Positions 10,421 through 20,439 of a DNA stretch of 64,000 nt are shown here, one piece after another. The position numbers were made by a program, and so were the translations under genes. The DNA is from Chrysemys picta bellii (taxonomy: Eukaryota > Chordata > Testudines > Emydidae): the NCBI RefSeq assembly GCF_011386835.1, contig NC_088800.1, positions 2,604,001 to 2,668,000 on the forward strand, read 5' to 3'. A model generated the notes under the pieces. That model had not been told where the DNA came from. It was given only the letters and a program-made list of their open reading frames with translations, and did not search any database. Within the stretch, counting starts at the first letter, position 1. Each line of letters opens with the position of its first letter.

Positions 10421-12235
10421 GGTGTATTGGAACCTCTCAGTCTAGAAAACAGGGTGGGCAGGTGAGCGCCTGATAGAAAAGTGTGTGTGTTTGTGTTTGT
10501 TTGTGTTCTCAGGGAAGCTGATCCACGCTCGTGTCGGACTAATATGCTGCTTCTCTCCTCCTCTTGCAAAGCACCTATGAAGAGCTGAAAGACACAGCCT
10601 CAGGGAGCAAAAAGAAACCATTGCCCCAAATGGAGACTGACCCCATGGTCCTTGAACTTGGCATTGTGACTGGCTGCTTTTCATTATGCCGACAGCCTCC
10701 TCCCGAGAAGAACAAAGCTGGGTTCTACCAGACTAATCCCTCTTTGGAACAAGATTGATCCCTGTCTCCTTTAACTATTTTCAAATCTCTCCCCCCTTGT
10801 AGAGTGCTCAAAGGGATACACACCCCACCCCCAGCGTACAGTGTGTTACCGTTTGGCACACCTTTGAGTCGTTTTCATACCTAGCCATCAGCAGGCAGCG
10901 AGATGAGTGCAAAAGCGTACGGTGCACATGTGCACGTCCTGTAAGGAACAGCTTAGCGTGCGTGTTATCAGAGCCTCTTTGGAAAAGATGGGGTGTTTTC
11001 CTACCCCTCCCTGTTCTGATGGCTGGGAATGAATACAAGCGTTTCTCAGATTTTGGCTGCTAACTTGCAGATCGAAAATGTCAGTAGCAAACTTCATTCT
11101 CCCCGTGTGTGGGACACAGACCTCTCCAATAAGCACCATGTCAGACAAGCAATTTACAGGCTGCTAATAGCTAAGGGCCTGATCCTGAGAGCCCAGCTAA
11201 CTTATCCAAGGCACCTCTGTTCTCTGATAGCTGTTTGCCCTGAGCTCTGCTGACCTTGTCGCTATGAATTGTTTCTGTGAGCGGTAAGGGAATTTCCTAC
11301 AGGAGTTATCTGGCAAGATTCGGACTTAATTTCTTTGAGAGACACTAATTAAACTGCCGGGACTTGTGCTATTTGAAAAGGTCAAGAGATCTACATAGAC
11401 GTGGAAAGCTAAAGCTGTTGCAGGCAGCTCTGTGCTTGTCAGGCCACGTACGGTGGCAAACGCACATTCTGATAGCTACGTCGACCCTGCTTTGCCTGTG
11501 CACTGGGGGCTGCTCCCTCCTACAGCCGTTCCCAGACCCTACGGCCCAGCCGAAACACACGAGTCCTGCAGTTCTTTAAGGCTTATTAGTTACCAGGCCT
11601 CAGCCTCCTCCGGTGCCACCGCAGTGTGACAAGCACAATGGCTAAAGAGAAGCCTCTTCGAGCTTGGCCAGCTCCAATCTGAGAGACCGGCCCATGGACA
11701 GCTCTAATTGTCTTCTCCTGGCTGCCTGGGAAAGAACCTCTCCGCTCCAGCGATCAATCTCCAGCTTCTCTCCTCCCCCCGCTCCCAGGTGTTTGAGCCT
11801 TCTCCGGCTCACCCATTTGGCTTCTGCCCCCTGGACCTCGGGGTGTTTAGATGCACGTGGGCTAGCCTGACACCATGACACTCCGCCACACGGGGCGGGG
11901 GAAGAGCGCAGCGGCAGGGCCAGCAGCCGGTCTCTTCGCCGGCGAGAGTTGGGAATGCTGTGGAGACAGCACGCTTGGCTGCTACAACGAGCCCACTAGT
12001 AGATCCAGGAATAGCCCCAAGGGCTCCCAGGCCGGTTCTCCTGGCTGGGTTAACACGGCAGAATAAACTCATTCATTGCTAAGATGGGGCAGTTTATACC
12101 CCACCAGCTCCCCTGACTCACCTCAGCAGGCCACCCACCTGTCTGGGTTTGGTCTGGGTGCAACCAAAAAGATTAACTCTGGTTGCGAGGGAGGGCTTAG
12201 TTCAAAGTTTGAAAACTGCTCAAGGTGCAGGCAGG
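10421..12235. other. Unique non-coding DNA
   Basis: A (TG/TTTG)n tract lies at about 10480-10506. A moderately GC-rich stretch at 11640-12060 has open frames on both strands but no domain or splice-site support. No gene was recognised. Confidence 0.4.
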
Positions 12236-12582
12236 AGGGTAGCTAGGGGCTGTGTGTGGGCAGGGCTGTAACTCTGGGTGTGGAAGGGGTAGCTAGGGGC
12301 TGTGTGGGGGCAGGATGGTGGCTTGGTGCAGCGAAGGGGTAGCAAGAGGCTATGTTCAGGCAGGGGGTGATTAGCTAGGGGCTGTGTGCAGGGAGGGTAG
12401 CTAGGGGCTGCGTGTGGATAGGGGTGTAACTCCGGGTGTGGAGGGGGTAGCTAGGGGCTGTGTGTGGGTAGGGGTAAAACTCCGGGTGTGGAGGGGGTAG
12501 CTAGGGGCTGCGTGTGGGCCGGATGGTGGCTTGGTGCAGTGAAGAGGTAGCGAGGGGCTATGTCCAGGCAGGGGTAGCTCAG
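12236..12582. repeat. Minisatellite, about 50-bp composite unit
   Basis: At least seven occurrences of GGTAGCTAGGGGCTGTGTG or close variants, spaced about 28 to 55 bp apart. Two spacer types alternate: one ends 'aactccgggtgtggag', the other 'ggatggtggcttggtgcag'. This is a higher-order tandem array with variable units. Confidence 0.9.
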
Positions 12583-13032
12583 GGTACAGGCAAGTTAATT
12601 GAAAATGCACACTTCACTTTAACACACAGCAGTGAGATGGTTTTGTAATAAAAGAAGAATGAGTTTATTAACAAAGACCAGAGATTTAAGTGATACTGAG
12701 CAAGAATTAGGGAGACTGGTCTGGTTACAAATCTAACCCAACAAAACGTGCTTTCTAGGGACTAAAATTTAATCTTTGTCTAAGCAGGTTTCTCACTCAC
12801 ATCAAGTTTCTAGCAGCTCTTGCCTGTCAGGCCAAGAGAATCCAGCTTTCCTAGGCTCACAGGGTGCTGTCCCCTTCTGGCCCCGAGTGAGGGATCTCTC
12901 CTATATCCGCCTGTTACTCAAATCCATTGCCTCTGCCTCAAGGGCCAGGAAGGTTCCTGGGGCGCAGGTTCTGTTCCTTGGTGTGATTGTTGAATGGTCT
13001 CTCCCATGAGTTTAGCTTGAGGGCTTTGTTGA
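12583..13032. other. Unique non-coding DNA
   Basis: No repeat or gene was recognised up to the target duplication of the next element. Confidence 0.4.
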
Positions 13033-13040
13033 TCTCCTAT

Positions 13041-13225
13041 CAGGGCCGTAGCAACAAAGAACGTGGCCCCCTCCGAACGGTGGCCCCCTCCGAACATATG
13101 TCCGGGCGGGGCCCCTTACAATGCAGACACTGGAATGTGGTATTTATTTTGCCACTTTTAGGGGCCCCCTTCCTTGCGTAGCCCCCTCCGGTCGGAGGGT
13201 ACGGAGGGCGCTCGCTACGCCTCTG
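13041..13225 (+). mobile_element. hAT-like MITE, 185 bp
   Basis: The left end CAGGGCCGTAGC and the right end GCTACGCCTCTG are inverted with 10 of 12 bases matching. Identical 8-bp target duplications TCTCCTAT flank it at 13033-13040 and 13226-13233. The 8-bp duplication and CAGGG-type ends are the hAT hallmark. There is no coding capacity; a short internal tandem (GTGGCCCCCTCCGAAC twice, from 13063) is present. Strand is arbitrary. Confidence 0.93.
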
Positions 13226-13233
13226 TCTCCTAT

Positions 13234-14455
13234 GTAAATGTCCGTTGGTTGCCCTCAGCCAGCGAGCTTGCTGGTCAGACAGGTAAATACATGTTCCTCT
13301 GTCTAGGGCAGGCGGGGTTCATGCTCTGCCTCCCAAACCCATTTTCAGGACATTTCCAGCCCACGCCCATGGCGCTTTGTATACAGTCCGTACCTACGTC
13401 ACACCGGGAGTTTGGGGAGCAGCAGGTCACCAGTTTACGTATGATGCTTTACGGGACACCTTTGGGATGCATATTATGACAACAGTGTGTTGGGGCAAGG
13501 AGTGTGTCAGGCAGGGGCATGCACAAGGGGGGGGGGAGGGGACAAGCGGAGACACGCCCCCCCCAAATCTCCTGCTGCTGGAGTCCCATGTGATGCCTCC
13601 ACCCCTGACTCACCTCAGCGGGTGTCTGCAAAGCAGGCAGCAGCGTTGGACTCCAGCAGCAGGGAAGGAGAAGCAGCAGCTGTAGGGGTGAGGGGAGAAG
13701 CTCCGCCAGCCGCGCTGCTGTTTCCTCCCTCCAGGGCTGCAGGGACCTGGAGAGTGTCGCTGCCGGGTGTTCCCGCCGGAGGCGTCCTGAGAAACCAGGG
13801 TGGGGGTCACACAAACCTTTCATTTGTGTGTGTGTGTAACGTGCCCCTCCAAAGGAGGTCACATTGAAATGCCAGTGCCTGCCCCTGGGGTTGGGCCTGC
13901 TGGGAGTGACGCTATGGGGGGCCCTCTGCCAGTGGGGATTGAGAGGCTCCCGAGGTGTGTCCGGCTCAGCCCCAACAAGAGAACATGGAAGGGTGCTCTG
14001 CTCCCCCATTAGTAGTGGCGGTGTTGGCAGGATGATCTGTAGTCAGAACCAAAGGGGCTGGACGCACGTGTGCTCTGGCTAGACAGTTCCAGTTCCAGTT
14101 AGCTTGGCTCGGATTCGCTCTAGAAGCCAGCCCCAGAAGAATGCAGAGACACCGTGTTATTCTGTTGCTCATCCCCTCAACAGATGGTGATGAGCTGATC
14201 CCTTTCTAAGGAACGCATTGCTGAGGAGATGCCATCTTGGTGGGTTCTGTTTCCAACGCGCGGCCCAAGCTGCCAACGCGGTGCAGGCTGCATGGATGAC
14301 ATATTGTTTGCGCCCGTTAATGGAGACCTTTCTGCTGCCCCCACCAGGCAATAATCGATTGGTGTCATTTGCGCTCACTCGCTGCGCTGACGCCAGCCGA
14401 GGCAACAGACGTTCTTGCTGACGACAGGCTGACTCGCTCCGTTTGGAGGAGCAAG
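13234..14455. other. Unique, locally GC-rich non-coding DNA
   Basis: A G run lies at 13528-13540 and a short (GT)n at about 13826-13837. The 186-codon minus-strand frame at 13449-14009 is proline- and arginine-rich without known domains and looks like a GC-rich chance frame. Confidence 0.4.
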
Positions 14456-14535
14456 GGTTCTGTAACTGAAATCACTTCCTTGGAGTAATTAGGGATATAA
14501 TTAGCTAATTAGAGCAAAGTGACAATTCCTTCACT
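14456..14535. promoter_or_regulatory. TAATTAG cluster, candidate enhancer core
   Basis: Three TAATTAG motifs at 14486-14492, 14498-14504 and 14506-14512. TAATTA is the core site of many homeodomain proteins. No repeat family explains it. Function is inferred from motif density only. Confidence 0.3.
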
Positions 14536-15129
14536 CTACAGGGAGAAAACGCTGTACAGAGGCGAGCAATCCTGAATCCCGCCTCCCCACCACCACCACA
14601 GCTGTGGGTGTCAACTGGTCTCAGAAGTGGTGTTTACTGGCCTTGCCAGCCCTGTGCTTTCCTCTCCCTCGCTTTGTAAGCCCTTTATGAAGGGAGATCA
14701 TTTCCTCCAGCTTGCGATGTCTAACTCAAATGGACACCGCTGTCCTCCAGGCACCCTGGCTCTCTTCAGGAGTCTGTGCCTTGCGCCGCATTTCACCGTT
14801 TTCAAGCCTTAGCCTGGTGATGCAGCCCGTGAAGACGTTACGCGTGGGGAGGAGACGGGCCTGGTGTTCCCTGCCAGGCGAAAGGCTCGGGCCGAGAGGC
14901 TGGTTTTTAAGACGGAGAGGGGACGTGCACAGTTCTGACTTTGTGCTGTGTGAGCTGGGTCGTGGGAGTGGTTTGTGTTTCTGTGGGACAGAGGCTGGCT
15001 GGTGCTTCCCATCAGAAAGATTCATAGTTGAGGTGAAAATTCTGCTTCCAGCCTCTTTCTTGCTTGGTCGCTTTCCCATTTATAAACTAAAACATGAACA
15101 TGGCCAGAATCTGTAGCCTAGCCTCTGGT
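14536..15129. other. Unique non-coding DNA
   Basis: No repeat or exon was recognised. Confidence 0.4.
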
Positions 15130-15312
15130 AAACCTTTCCGACGGGCTTCAGTATGTGAGCCAGTGGGTAGGGCAGAGGACGCTGAGCTGTTGGAAGTCCA
15201 AGCTCTATTGCCAATATACTGCCTGGTCTTGGGCCAATTGCTTCCCCCCTCTGTTTCCCTCCCCCCCCCCCTTTGTCTGCCTTGTCTACTAGAGTTCTGG
15301 CAGGGGCTATTC

Positions 15313-15344
<32 letters not shown>

Positions 15345-15420
15345 GTGCGTACACAGTGCCTACCACAGGGGGGTGCTAATCTCTGTGGGGACCCCTAGGC
15401 ACTACTGTAATAAACAGAAC
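15130..15420 (-). mobile_element. MIR-like remnant interrupted by C-run and (GT)n
   Basis: Antisense MIR wording ('tgcctggtcttgggccaattgcttcccccctctgtttcc', near 15220-15260) precedes a poly-C tract (15260-15272). A (GT)n with GC interruptions follows at 15312-15350, then the companion 3' segment 'gcctaccacaggggggtgctaatctctgtgggg...aggcactactgtaataaa' (15357-15415). The microsatellite appears to have grown inside an old SINE. Confidence 0.7.
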
Positions 15421-15620
15421 GTGTTTCTGTGCAGGTCAAACCCACCTCTGCACAGAAGGGCCCATTTTCAGGACTTAGGTGGTGCATAGGCCTTGATCGA
15501 GCCAATTTTGCCCTGGGTGCACAAAATGTCTCCTCTAGGCCAAATCATGTAAGGTACTGATCCCTGGCAGCTTGCACTGGCCTCTTCTCAGGAGGCACTC
15601 GGCCCCAGCATCTCCTAGGA

Positions 15621-16066
15621 CAGGGGTCGGCAACCTGTGGGAAGTGGTGTGCCAAGTCTAAGGTTTTGCGTGCCAGTAAAAGGTTTTGCGTGCCAGACCG
15701 GCAGCGCGAGCGGCAGACCAAACCCCACATCGGCAGTGGGCTGAGCCACTCAGCCTGCTGCCGGTCTGGGGTCCCAGCTGCCGGCACCGCTTAGCTCGCT
15801 GCCGGCCCGGGTTCTGTCCATCCAGGCTGGCAGAGGGCTGAGCGGGGCCGGCGGTTGGGACCCTGGCTGGCAAGGGCCGGTGGCCGGAGCCCCAGACCAG
15901 CAGTGGGTTGGGCGGCTCATCCTGCTGCTGGTCTGGGGTTCCGTAATCCAGGCCGACAGCGGGCTGAGTGGGGCCAGCGACCGGGACCCTGGCTGGCAGC
16001 AGCGTGCCACTAAAAATCAGCCCGCGTGCCGCCTTTGGCACGCATGTCGCAGGTTGCCAACCCCTG
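15621..16066 (+). mobile_element. hAT-like non-autonomous element, 446 bp
   Basis: The left end CAGGGGTCGGCAACCTGTGG and the right end 'cgcaggttgccaacccctg' are near-perfect inverted repeats. Target duplications TCCTAGGA (15613-15620) and TCCTGGGA (16067-16074) are 8 bp with one mismatch. The GC-rich interior has three or more tandem blocks around 'ggctgagtggggccggcgaccgggaccctggctggca'. Open frames inside come from the repetitive GC-rich sequence and are not genes. Confidence 0.93.
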
Positions 16067-16074
16067 TCCTGGGA

Positions 16075-16934
16075 TCAGGTCACACGGCCTCACAACTCCA
16101 AACAGACTGATTAATATCCTCTTCCCTCCTAAAGCGACAGATGCTCCCAGCCCTAGGCCTGGCACAGACACAGGAACACGCTTAGATCCCGAGCGCCCCT
16201 GATTTCCTGCAGTCAGTTGACGTCAAATGTCATTGCCAAGCCATGAGAGCCGTGGGAAGGTTAGTGCACTCGCTTTGCAGGCCCCTGTGCCGGAGGTATA
16301 GGCCCTTTGGGCCGAGTGAGATTACAAGCATGAATTTCTTTGAGATTCAGTTTCTAGTGAACCCAAAGTCTTAAGCAAATTGAGTCCCACTGTCTCAGTT
16401 TCATGTTAAAACCATATGAAACTGAATTTCTCATCAGCTTGATGCAACAAAATTCACTTAAAACTGGGTGACCCTTCTGCTGGATAACAGCGTGAATTTG
16501 GAGTCTGGAATGACAGCCAGAGCCAAGGGAGTTTTGCATAGTTTTAGGTTTATTGTGAACATTTCACCAGTTTCTAATATACAGATGCTGGTTATGGTAA
16601 CTCCTAGCTTAGTATTTAAGTTACAGCAAAGGATACTCCCTCTGACACTATAAACAGTCTACAACCCTACTCTTGTTTTATATATTCACTGTAGAGTAGT
16701 GCCTGGCACTTACATGAGCCAACTTATTCTCAGAGATGTTGTTGCAGCTGGGAAAAAAAAACCTAGTAACTTTTCAGGATAAACTGGATTCAACATATTT
16801 TTATATTGTGCAAAATATTTTATTTTTTATTGACTAAAAGAGACAAATAAGTAACTTTCCATGAAGCAGAAAGGAGGATAAGTTCCTGGAGTAAATTATT
16901 CATTGGGAATTCCATTTCTGCTCTAGAGCAGGGT
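16075..16934. other. Unique non-coding DNA
   Basis: No repeat was recognised. The sequence is AT-rich from 16330 to 16850. Confidence 0.4.
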
Positions 16935-17200
16935 GAATAACCGATATTTTGGTTCAACGGCTGAAATCAGCAATAAGATTCATTGAGGTTTGAACCAAAA
17001 TGTTCATTTTTCAAATTACTGGGCAAAGCAAAAAAGTTAAACGTTTTCTTATGTTTTCTGGGTTTTTTAAATGCTCTACAAAAAAAAAAAAAATTGACGA
17101 AATTGACCAAAACTTGTGAATAGTTTTGATTGTCCCAAATCTGCATTTTTCGGTGAATAAAACTATTTGGGTGAAATTTTTCAGCTGACTCTATTCAGTT
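16935..17200. repeat. AT-rich 'aaaatttc' dispersed repeat, copy 2
   Basis: Alternating 'ttttggttcaac', 'ttgaaccaaaatgttcattttt' and 'gtgaaatttttcagctgactc' resemble the other AT-rich copies. It contains short inverted repeats and an A13 run near 17079-17092. Confidence 0.5.
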
Positions 17201-17334
17201 CTGTTTTATCGATCACTTACTTATTCTACTGTAGCACCCAAATACCCTCCTCCGGCTCAGAGTCCCATTGTGCTAGGGTGCTGCACCAATCCAAGTGAAG
17301 AAACAGTGTCTGTCCTGGAGAGTTTACAAGGTAA

Positions 17335-17412
17335 GGCCAAAATCCTGCGGATAGATGTGCCTAGGCACAGGGCGTTGGCTGTCCGGATCCATCTGCAAGA
17401 TTTAGCCCTAAA
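17335..17412. repeat. Palindromic repeat
   Basis: 'ggccaaaatcctgcggatagatg' on the left is mirrored by 'catctgcaagatttagccc' on the right, with 'gcctaggcac' near the centre. The style matches the 'aatcctgca' palindromic class at 7957. Confidence 0.5.
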
Positions 17413-17479
17413 TAAGCATGCGACAAGGCAGGAGGAGAAACAAGGTAAGGGATGGAAGATGAGTGGTTATAAATACAGA

Positions 17480-17935
17480 GTAGAACGGAATAAAAATTTT
17501 CATATGAAACTTTTTTTTGGCAAACACTGCAGATTTGGTGACATTAACATTTTGCAAATTCACATTGGTGCTGCCAAATTGTTTTGGTCGGAAAAAAAAT
17601 TCCCAAATTGAAATGTTTCATTTTGATATTTTTGAAGTGAAATATTTCAATTTTTTTTATTCAAACCAACTTTTCGTATCAAAATGTCCTTTGTTTTTTT
17701 TTTAAGTAATCAAAAACATTTTAAAATGACCAAAATCAAAACAAACAGTTTCATTTAATCCTCAATGATTTTTTTTTTCTGGAATTGCCAACAAACTGAA
17801 AAATGCACAGTGCAAATTCTGAGTAGGACTGTCTAGGAAACAGAAATTCTATTTCACAAAAAATATTAAGGTTTCAATTTTAATTTATTTATTTTTTTGT
17901 TCCACATTGGAACAAGACAAGACCTTTCAAAATTT
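17480..17935. repeat. AT-rich 'aaaatttc' dispersed repeat, copy 3
   Basis: A long stretch of 'gaaatgtttcattttgatatttttgaagtgaaatatttc' type sequence, with several self-complementary pieces and T runs. It is probably more than one unit. Confidence 0.5.
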
Positions 17936-17949
17936 CAAGTGAGAGGACC

Positions 17950-18010
17950 ACACCTCCCCAGAAAAGCTGGCATCCCAGTGGTTCAGGTGCTTGCCTGGGA
18001 TGCGGGTGAT
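17950..18010 (+). mobile_element. Possible tRNA-like/MIR-like fragment
   Basis: 'cagtggttcaggtgcttgcctgggatgcgggtgatccagggtccagttc' resembles the CAGTGG-TT...CCTGGGATG...GGTCCAGTTC head of a reptile SINE. It is short and diverged. Confidence 0.35.
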
Positions 18011-18733
18011 CCAGGGTCCAGTTCTGCTCTGAATCCGATAAGTTTCAGTGCAAAGCTCTGATTTGATGAATCAGCATTTTCTGGTGAGAAAACCCACCGT
18101 GGTTAGTGCTACAGCCTGCATCTTGCTTTTGATAGGTGTATGGGCAGCGAGGATCGTAGGCTGGGGGAGGCTGTCTTCCCGCAAACAGCCAGGCATGGCC
18201 CCGCCCATACTCTGTCCCCAGACCCGCCTCCTGCTTCCGCTCCGGGTGGCTCCAGTCTCCCTGTGGGGTGGCCCTGGCTCGGGTCGCAACACCTGCCCTT
18301 CCAACGCTCCGGAGCGGGGGGAAGGCTGGGACCGCGCCTCCCACTCTGGGGTTGCGCGGGGGGCAGTGGCTGTGTGTGTGGGGGGGGGGAGGGGGGGGGA
18401 CCTTTGGGCTCTGCAGCGTGGAAGGGGTGTGGGGCCTCAGGCAGAAGGGGTGGGGCTGGGGGCTAGCCTCCCCCAGCCGGCCGTTCATGCCCATGGGTGT
18501 AAGTGGGGAGAGCCGCTGCTCCCCTTTGAACGATGAAATTAACACTCGCCTTTTCTCCAGCGATTTCTCTCCTTGCAGCATCTCCTCACCTTATGCCGTG
18601 CTTCCCACTTTCACCTCAATTGCCTGGAATAGGATTGCAAGTTTTTAAGGTTAACAGCTTAGCCCTACCACCCAAAATACACCTCTTTCGTTCGACGGCG
18701 TTTTTGTTGATCCTATAGTGAATCTAGCACTCC
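18011..18733. other. GC-rich non-coding DNA with G-run
   Basis: A (TG)n/G-run lies at about 18372-18400. Four overlapping open frames on the two strands (up to 178 codons) are low-complexity and lack domains. Confidence 0.4.
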
Positions 18734-19120
18734 TAGGGTGACCAGATGGCCTGATTTTATAGGGACAGTCCCGATTTTTGAGTCTTTTTCTTATCTAGGC
18801 CAGGGCCGGCTCCAGGCACCAGCTCAGCAAGCAGGTGCTTGGGACGGCCAAGGGGAAGGGGCGGCACGTCGGGCTCTTCGGTGGCAATTTGGCGGCAAGT
18901 CCCTCGGTCCCTCTCGGAGGGAAGGACGTGCCGCCAAATTGCCGCCGAAGAAGAAAGTGGCGCTGTAGAGCTGTCGCCGATTGCGATCGCGGCTTTGCAT
19001 TTTTTATTTATTTATTTTTTCCGCTGTTTGGGGCGGCAAAAACCCTGGAGCCGGCCCTGATATAGGCTCCTATTATCCCCCACCCCCTGTCCCGATTTTT
19101 TCACACTTGCTGTTTGGTCA
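18734..19120 (+). mobile_element. MITE with TAGGGTGACCAGATG end, split by nested insertion
   Basis: The left end TAGGGTGACCAGATG and 'attttatagggacagtcccgatttttg' match the intact copy at 33079-33217. The body resumes after 19060 with 'ataggctcctattatcccccaccccctgtcccgattttttcacacttgctg'. The right terminus (TTTGGTCAGTTGTCACTG) has lost the expected CTGGTCACCCTA, so the right end is decayed. A 259-bp element sits at 18801-19059. Confidence 0.88.
18801..19059 (+). mobile_element. hAT-like element, 259 bp, nested in another MITE
   Basis: Perfect 16-bp terminal inverted repeats: CAGGGCCGGCTCCAGG (18801-18816) and CCTGGAGCCGGCCCTG (19044-19059). Target duplications ATCTAGGC (18793-18800) and ATATAGGC (19060-19067), one mismatch in 8. 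An internal foldback pairs 'cttcggtggcaatttggcgg' with its complement near 18929-18953. A relative lies at about 37850-38036. Confidence 0.95.
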
Positions 19121-19239
19121 GTTGTCACTGCGCTGCACATCATGTCTGATGAGAAGTTCTGGCGTGCAGATGGAAGAGCAGTTCTGATTCCACCCGGCAA
19201 CTGGCAGTGGAAAACTCACCCGAATTGCTTCATTACAAG

Positions 19240-19530
19240 GTTAAGTTCAGAAAGTGGAGCTGGCGGGAAAACCAACCTTCTTCCGGTTGGAAAAATTTGG
19301 AATGAAAAAAATCTTTGTTCAGAACTTGGAATGGTAAAATGTTAGGTTTCCCACAGGGAGTTTTGAATGGCCTCAAAATGAAAATGTTCTGAACCGACAT
19401 TTTTTAAACAAATTTGTTTTGTCTCCTTTCGACTTAAAATGTCGTGTTGGGTTTTTGACTGAAGAATCAAAGCGAAACAACATTTTAAGTCAAAAGGAAA
19501 AACTTTGTCTGGATGTTTCCCCCGGAAAAA
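19240..19530. repeat. AT-rich repeat with 18-bp hairpin arms
   Basis: CCTTTCGACTTAAAATGT (19425-19442) is mirrored by ACATTTTAAGTCAAAAGG (19480-19497), 17 of 18 pairing, loop 37 bp. Surrounding text ('gaaaatgttctgaaccgacattttttaaac') belongs to the AT-rich family. Confidence 0.6.
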
Positions 19531-20164
19531 TCAAACTTTGTCATCAGAACTGATGTGTTCCCCATGAGGAATGCCTGTCCCGATTCAACGGGTTTGTGGG
19601 GAGACTTTCCCCAGACTAAACTTCAGCCAGCCCCGTCAAACAGCTGTGCAGAGAACCAGCTTGTCCGAGGGGCAGGTGGGCGAGTTCCCAGGTATGCAAT
19701 TAATCAAACCAGTTCAGGTTGTTTCTAATGGCAAAGAGGCAGCGGATTCTGCTGCTGTTTCAATAAAGGTGCTCAGGTCACCCGACTTATGCCATGCTGC
19801 GGAGCCCCTGAAGCTCTTCAACAAAATCCTCTGGCACTTGGAATAAAGAGCTCTGCTACTTCAGTGTGTTTTATACATCCTGCCTGGACTGCAAAGAACC
19901 TGCCTTCCCTCCGCTAACCAGGCTCAACCCTCTATCCCGAAGCCTGCCTGTTTCACTAACTCTCTTCCAGAGAAATGCTCAATTATTGCAAAGTAAAGGT
20001 TTGCTTTTCAGGAGTGTCCAATCCACAGAAGCACCCTCTTGTGCAAAGGCAAACTGCCCCTTCTCGCACGTTTCGCAGTGACTTGCTGATGGTTTTCCGG
20101 AGGAGGGAGTGGGGTATAGAAAATTAACTGCACTGAAGATAGTTTCCCACCCACAAAGCTGGAG

Positions 20165-20345
20165 AAGTGTTAATAATCAGGTCTCCCAGGAGACAAGGGC
20201 ATGATTTGTTCTTGCTTCTCGGAGACCTTAACATCCAAGTGCTAAGAGACTTTGACGGCTGGGAGCGGGTTTGGGGCCAGCGTGGAAAGGACAAGGGAGG
20301 AAATGTGCTTGAATTGGGTAGTCAGAACCTACTGATGATGAAACA
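20165..20345 (+). pseudogene. Possible LINE endonuclease remnant
   Basis: The frame at 20167-20439 reads LLLGDLNIQV, RDFDGWERVWGQRGK and LELGSQNLLM. This echoes the GDFN.(R/K)VG...W..V.GR.G...N..LL..C..N.L.I block of non-LTR retrotransposon endonucleases. GDLN in place of GDFN and the loss of N/G in later positions show decay. No other LINE domain is visible nearby, so chance resemblance cannot be excluded. Confidence 0.35.
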
Positions 20346-20439
20346 TGATAAGATGAAAAGTGACACCTCCTGCAAGCAGGACAAGGCTCAAGTGCTTATC
20401 AAGATCTCCCCTCTAGGACAGCTTGATGCTGAACAGTGA

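Noticed and set aside
13449..14009. 186-codon minus-strand frame
   Set aside because: GC-rich stretch with no domain; a frame on the other strand is also open.
18045..18581. CpG-island promoter with overlapping frames
   Set aside because: GC-rich but without a start-site signature, downstream exon or conserved frame that I can see.
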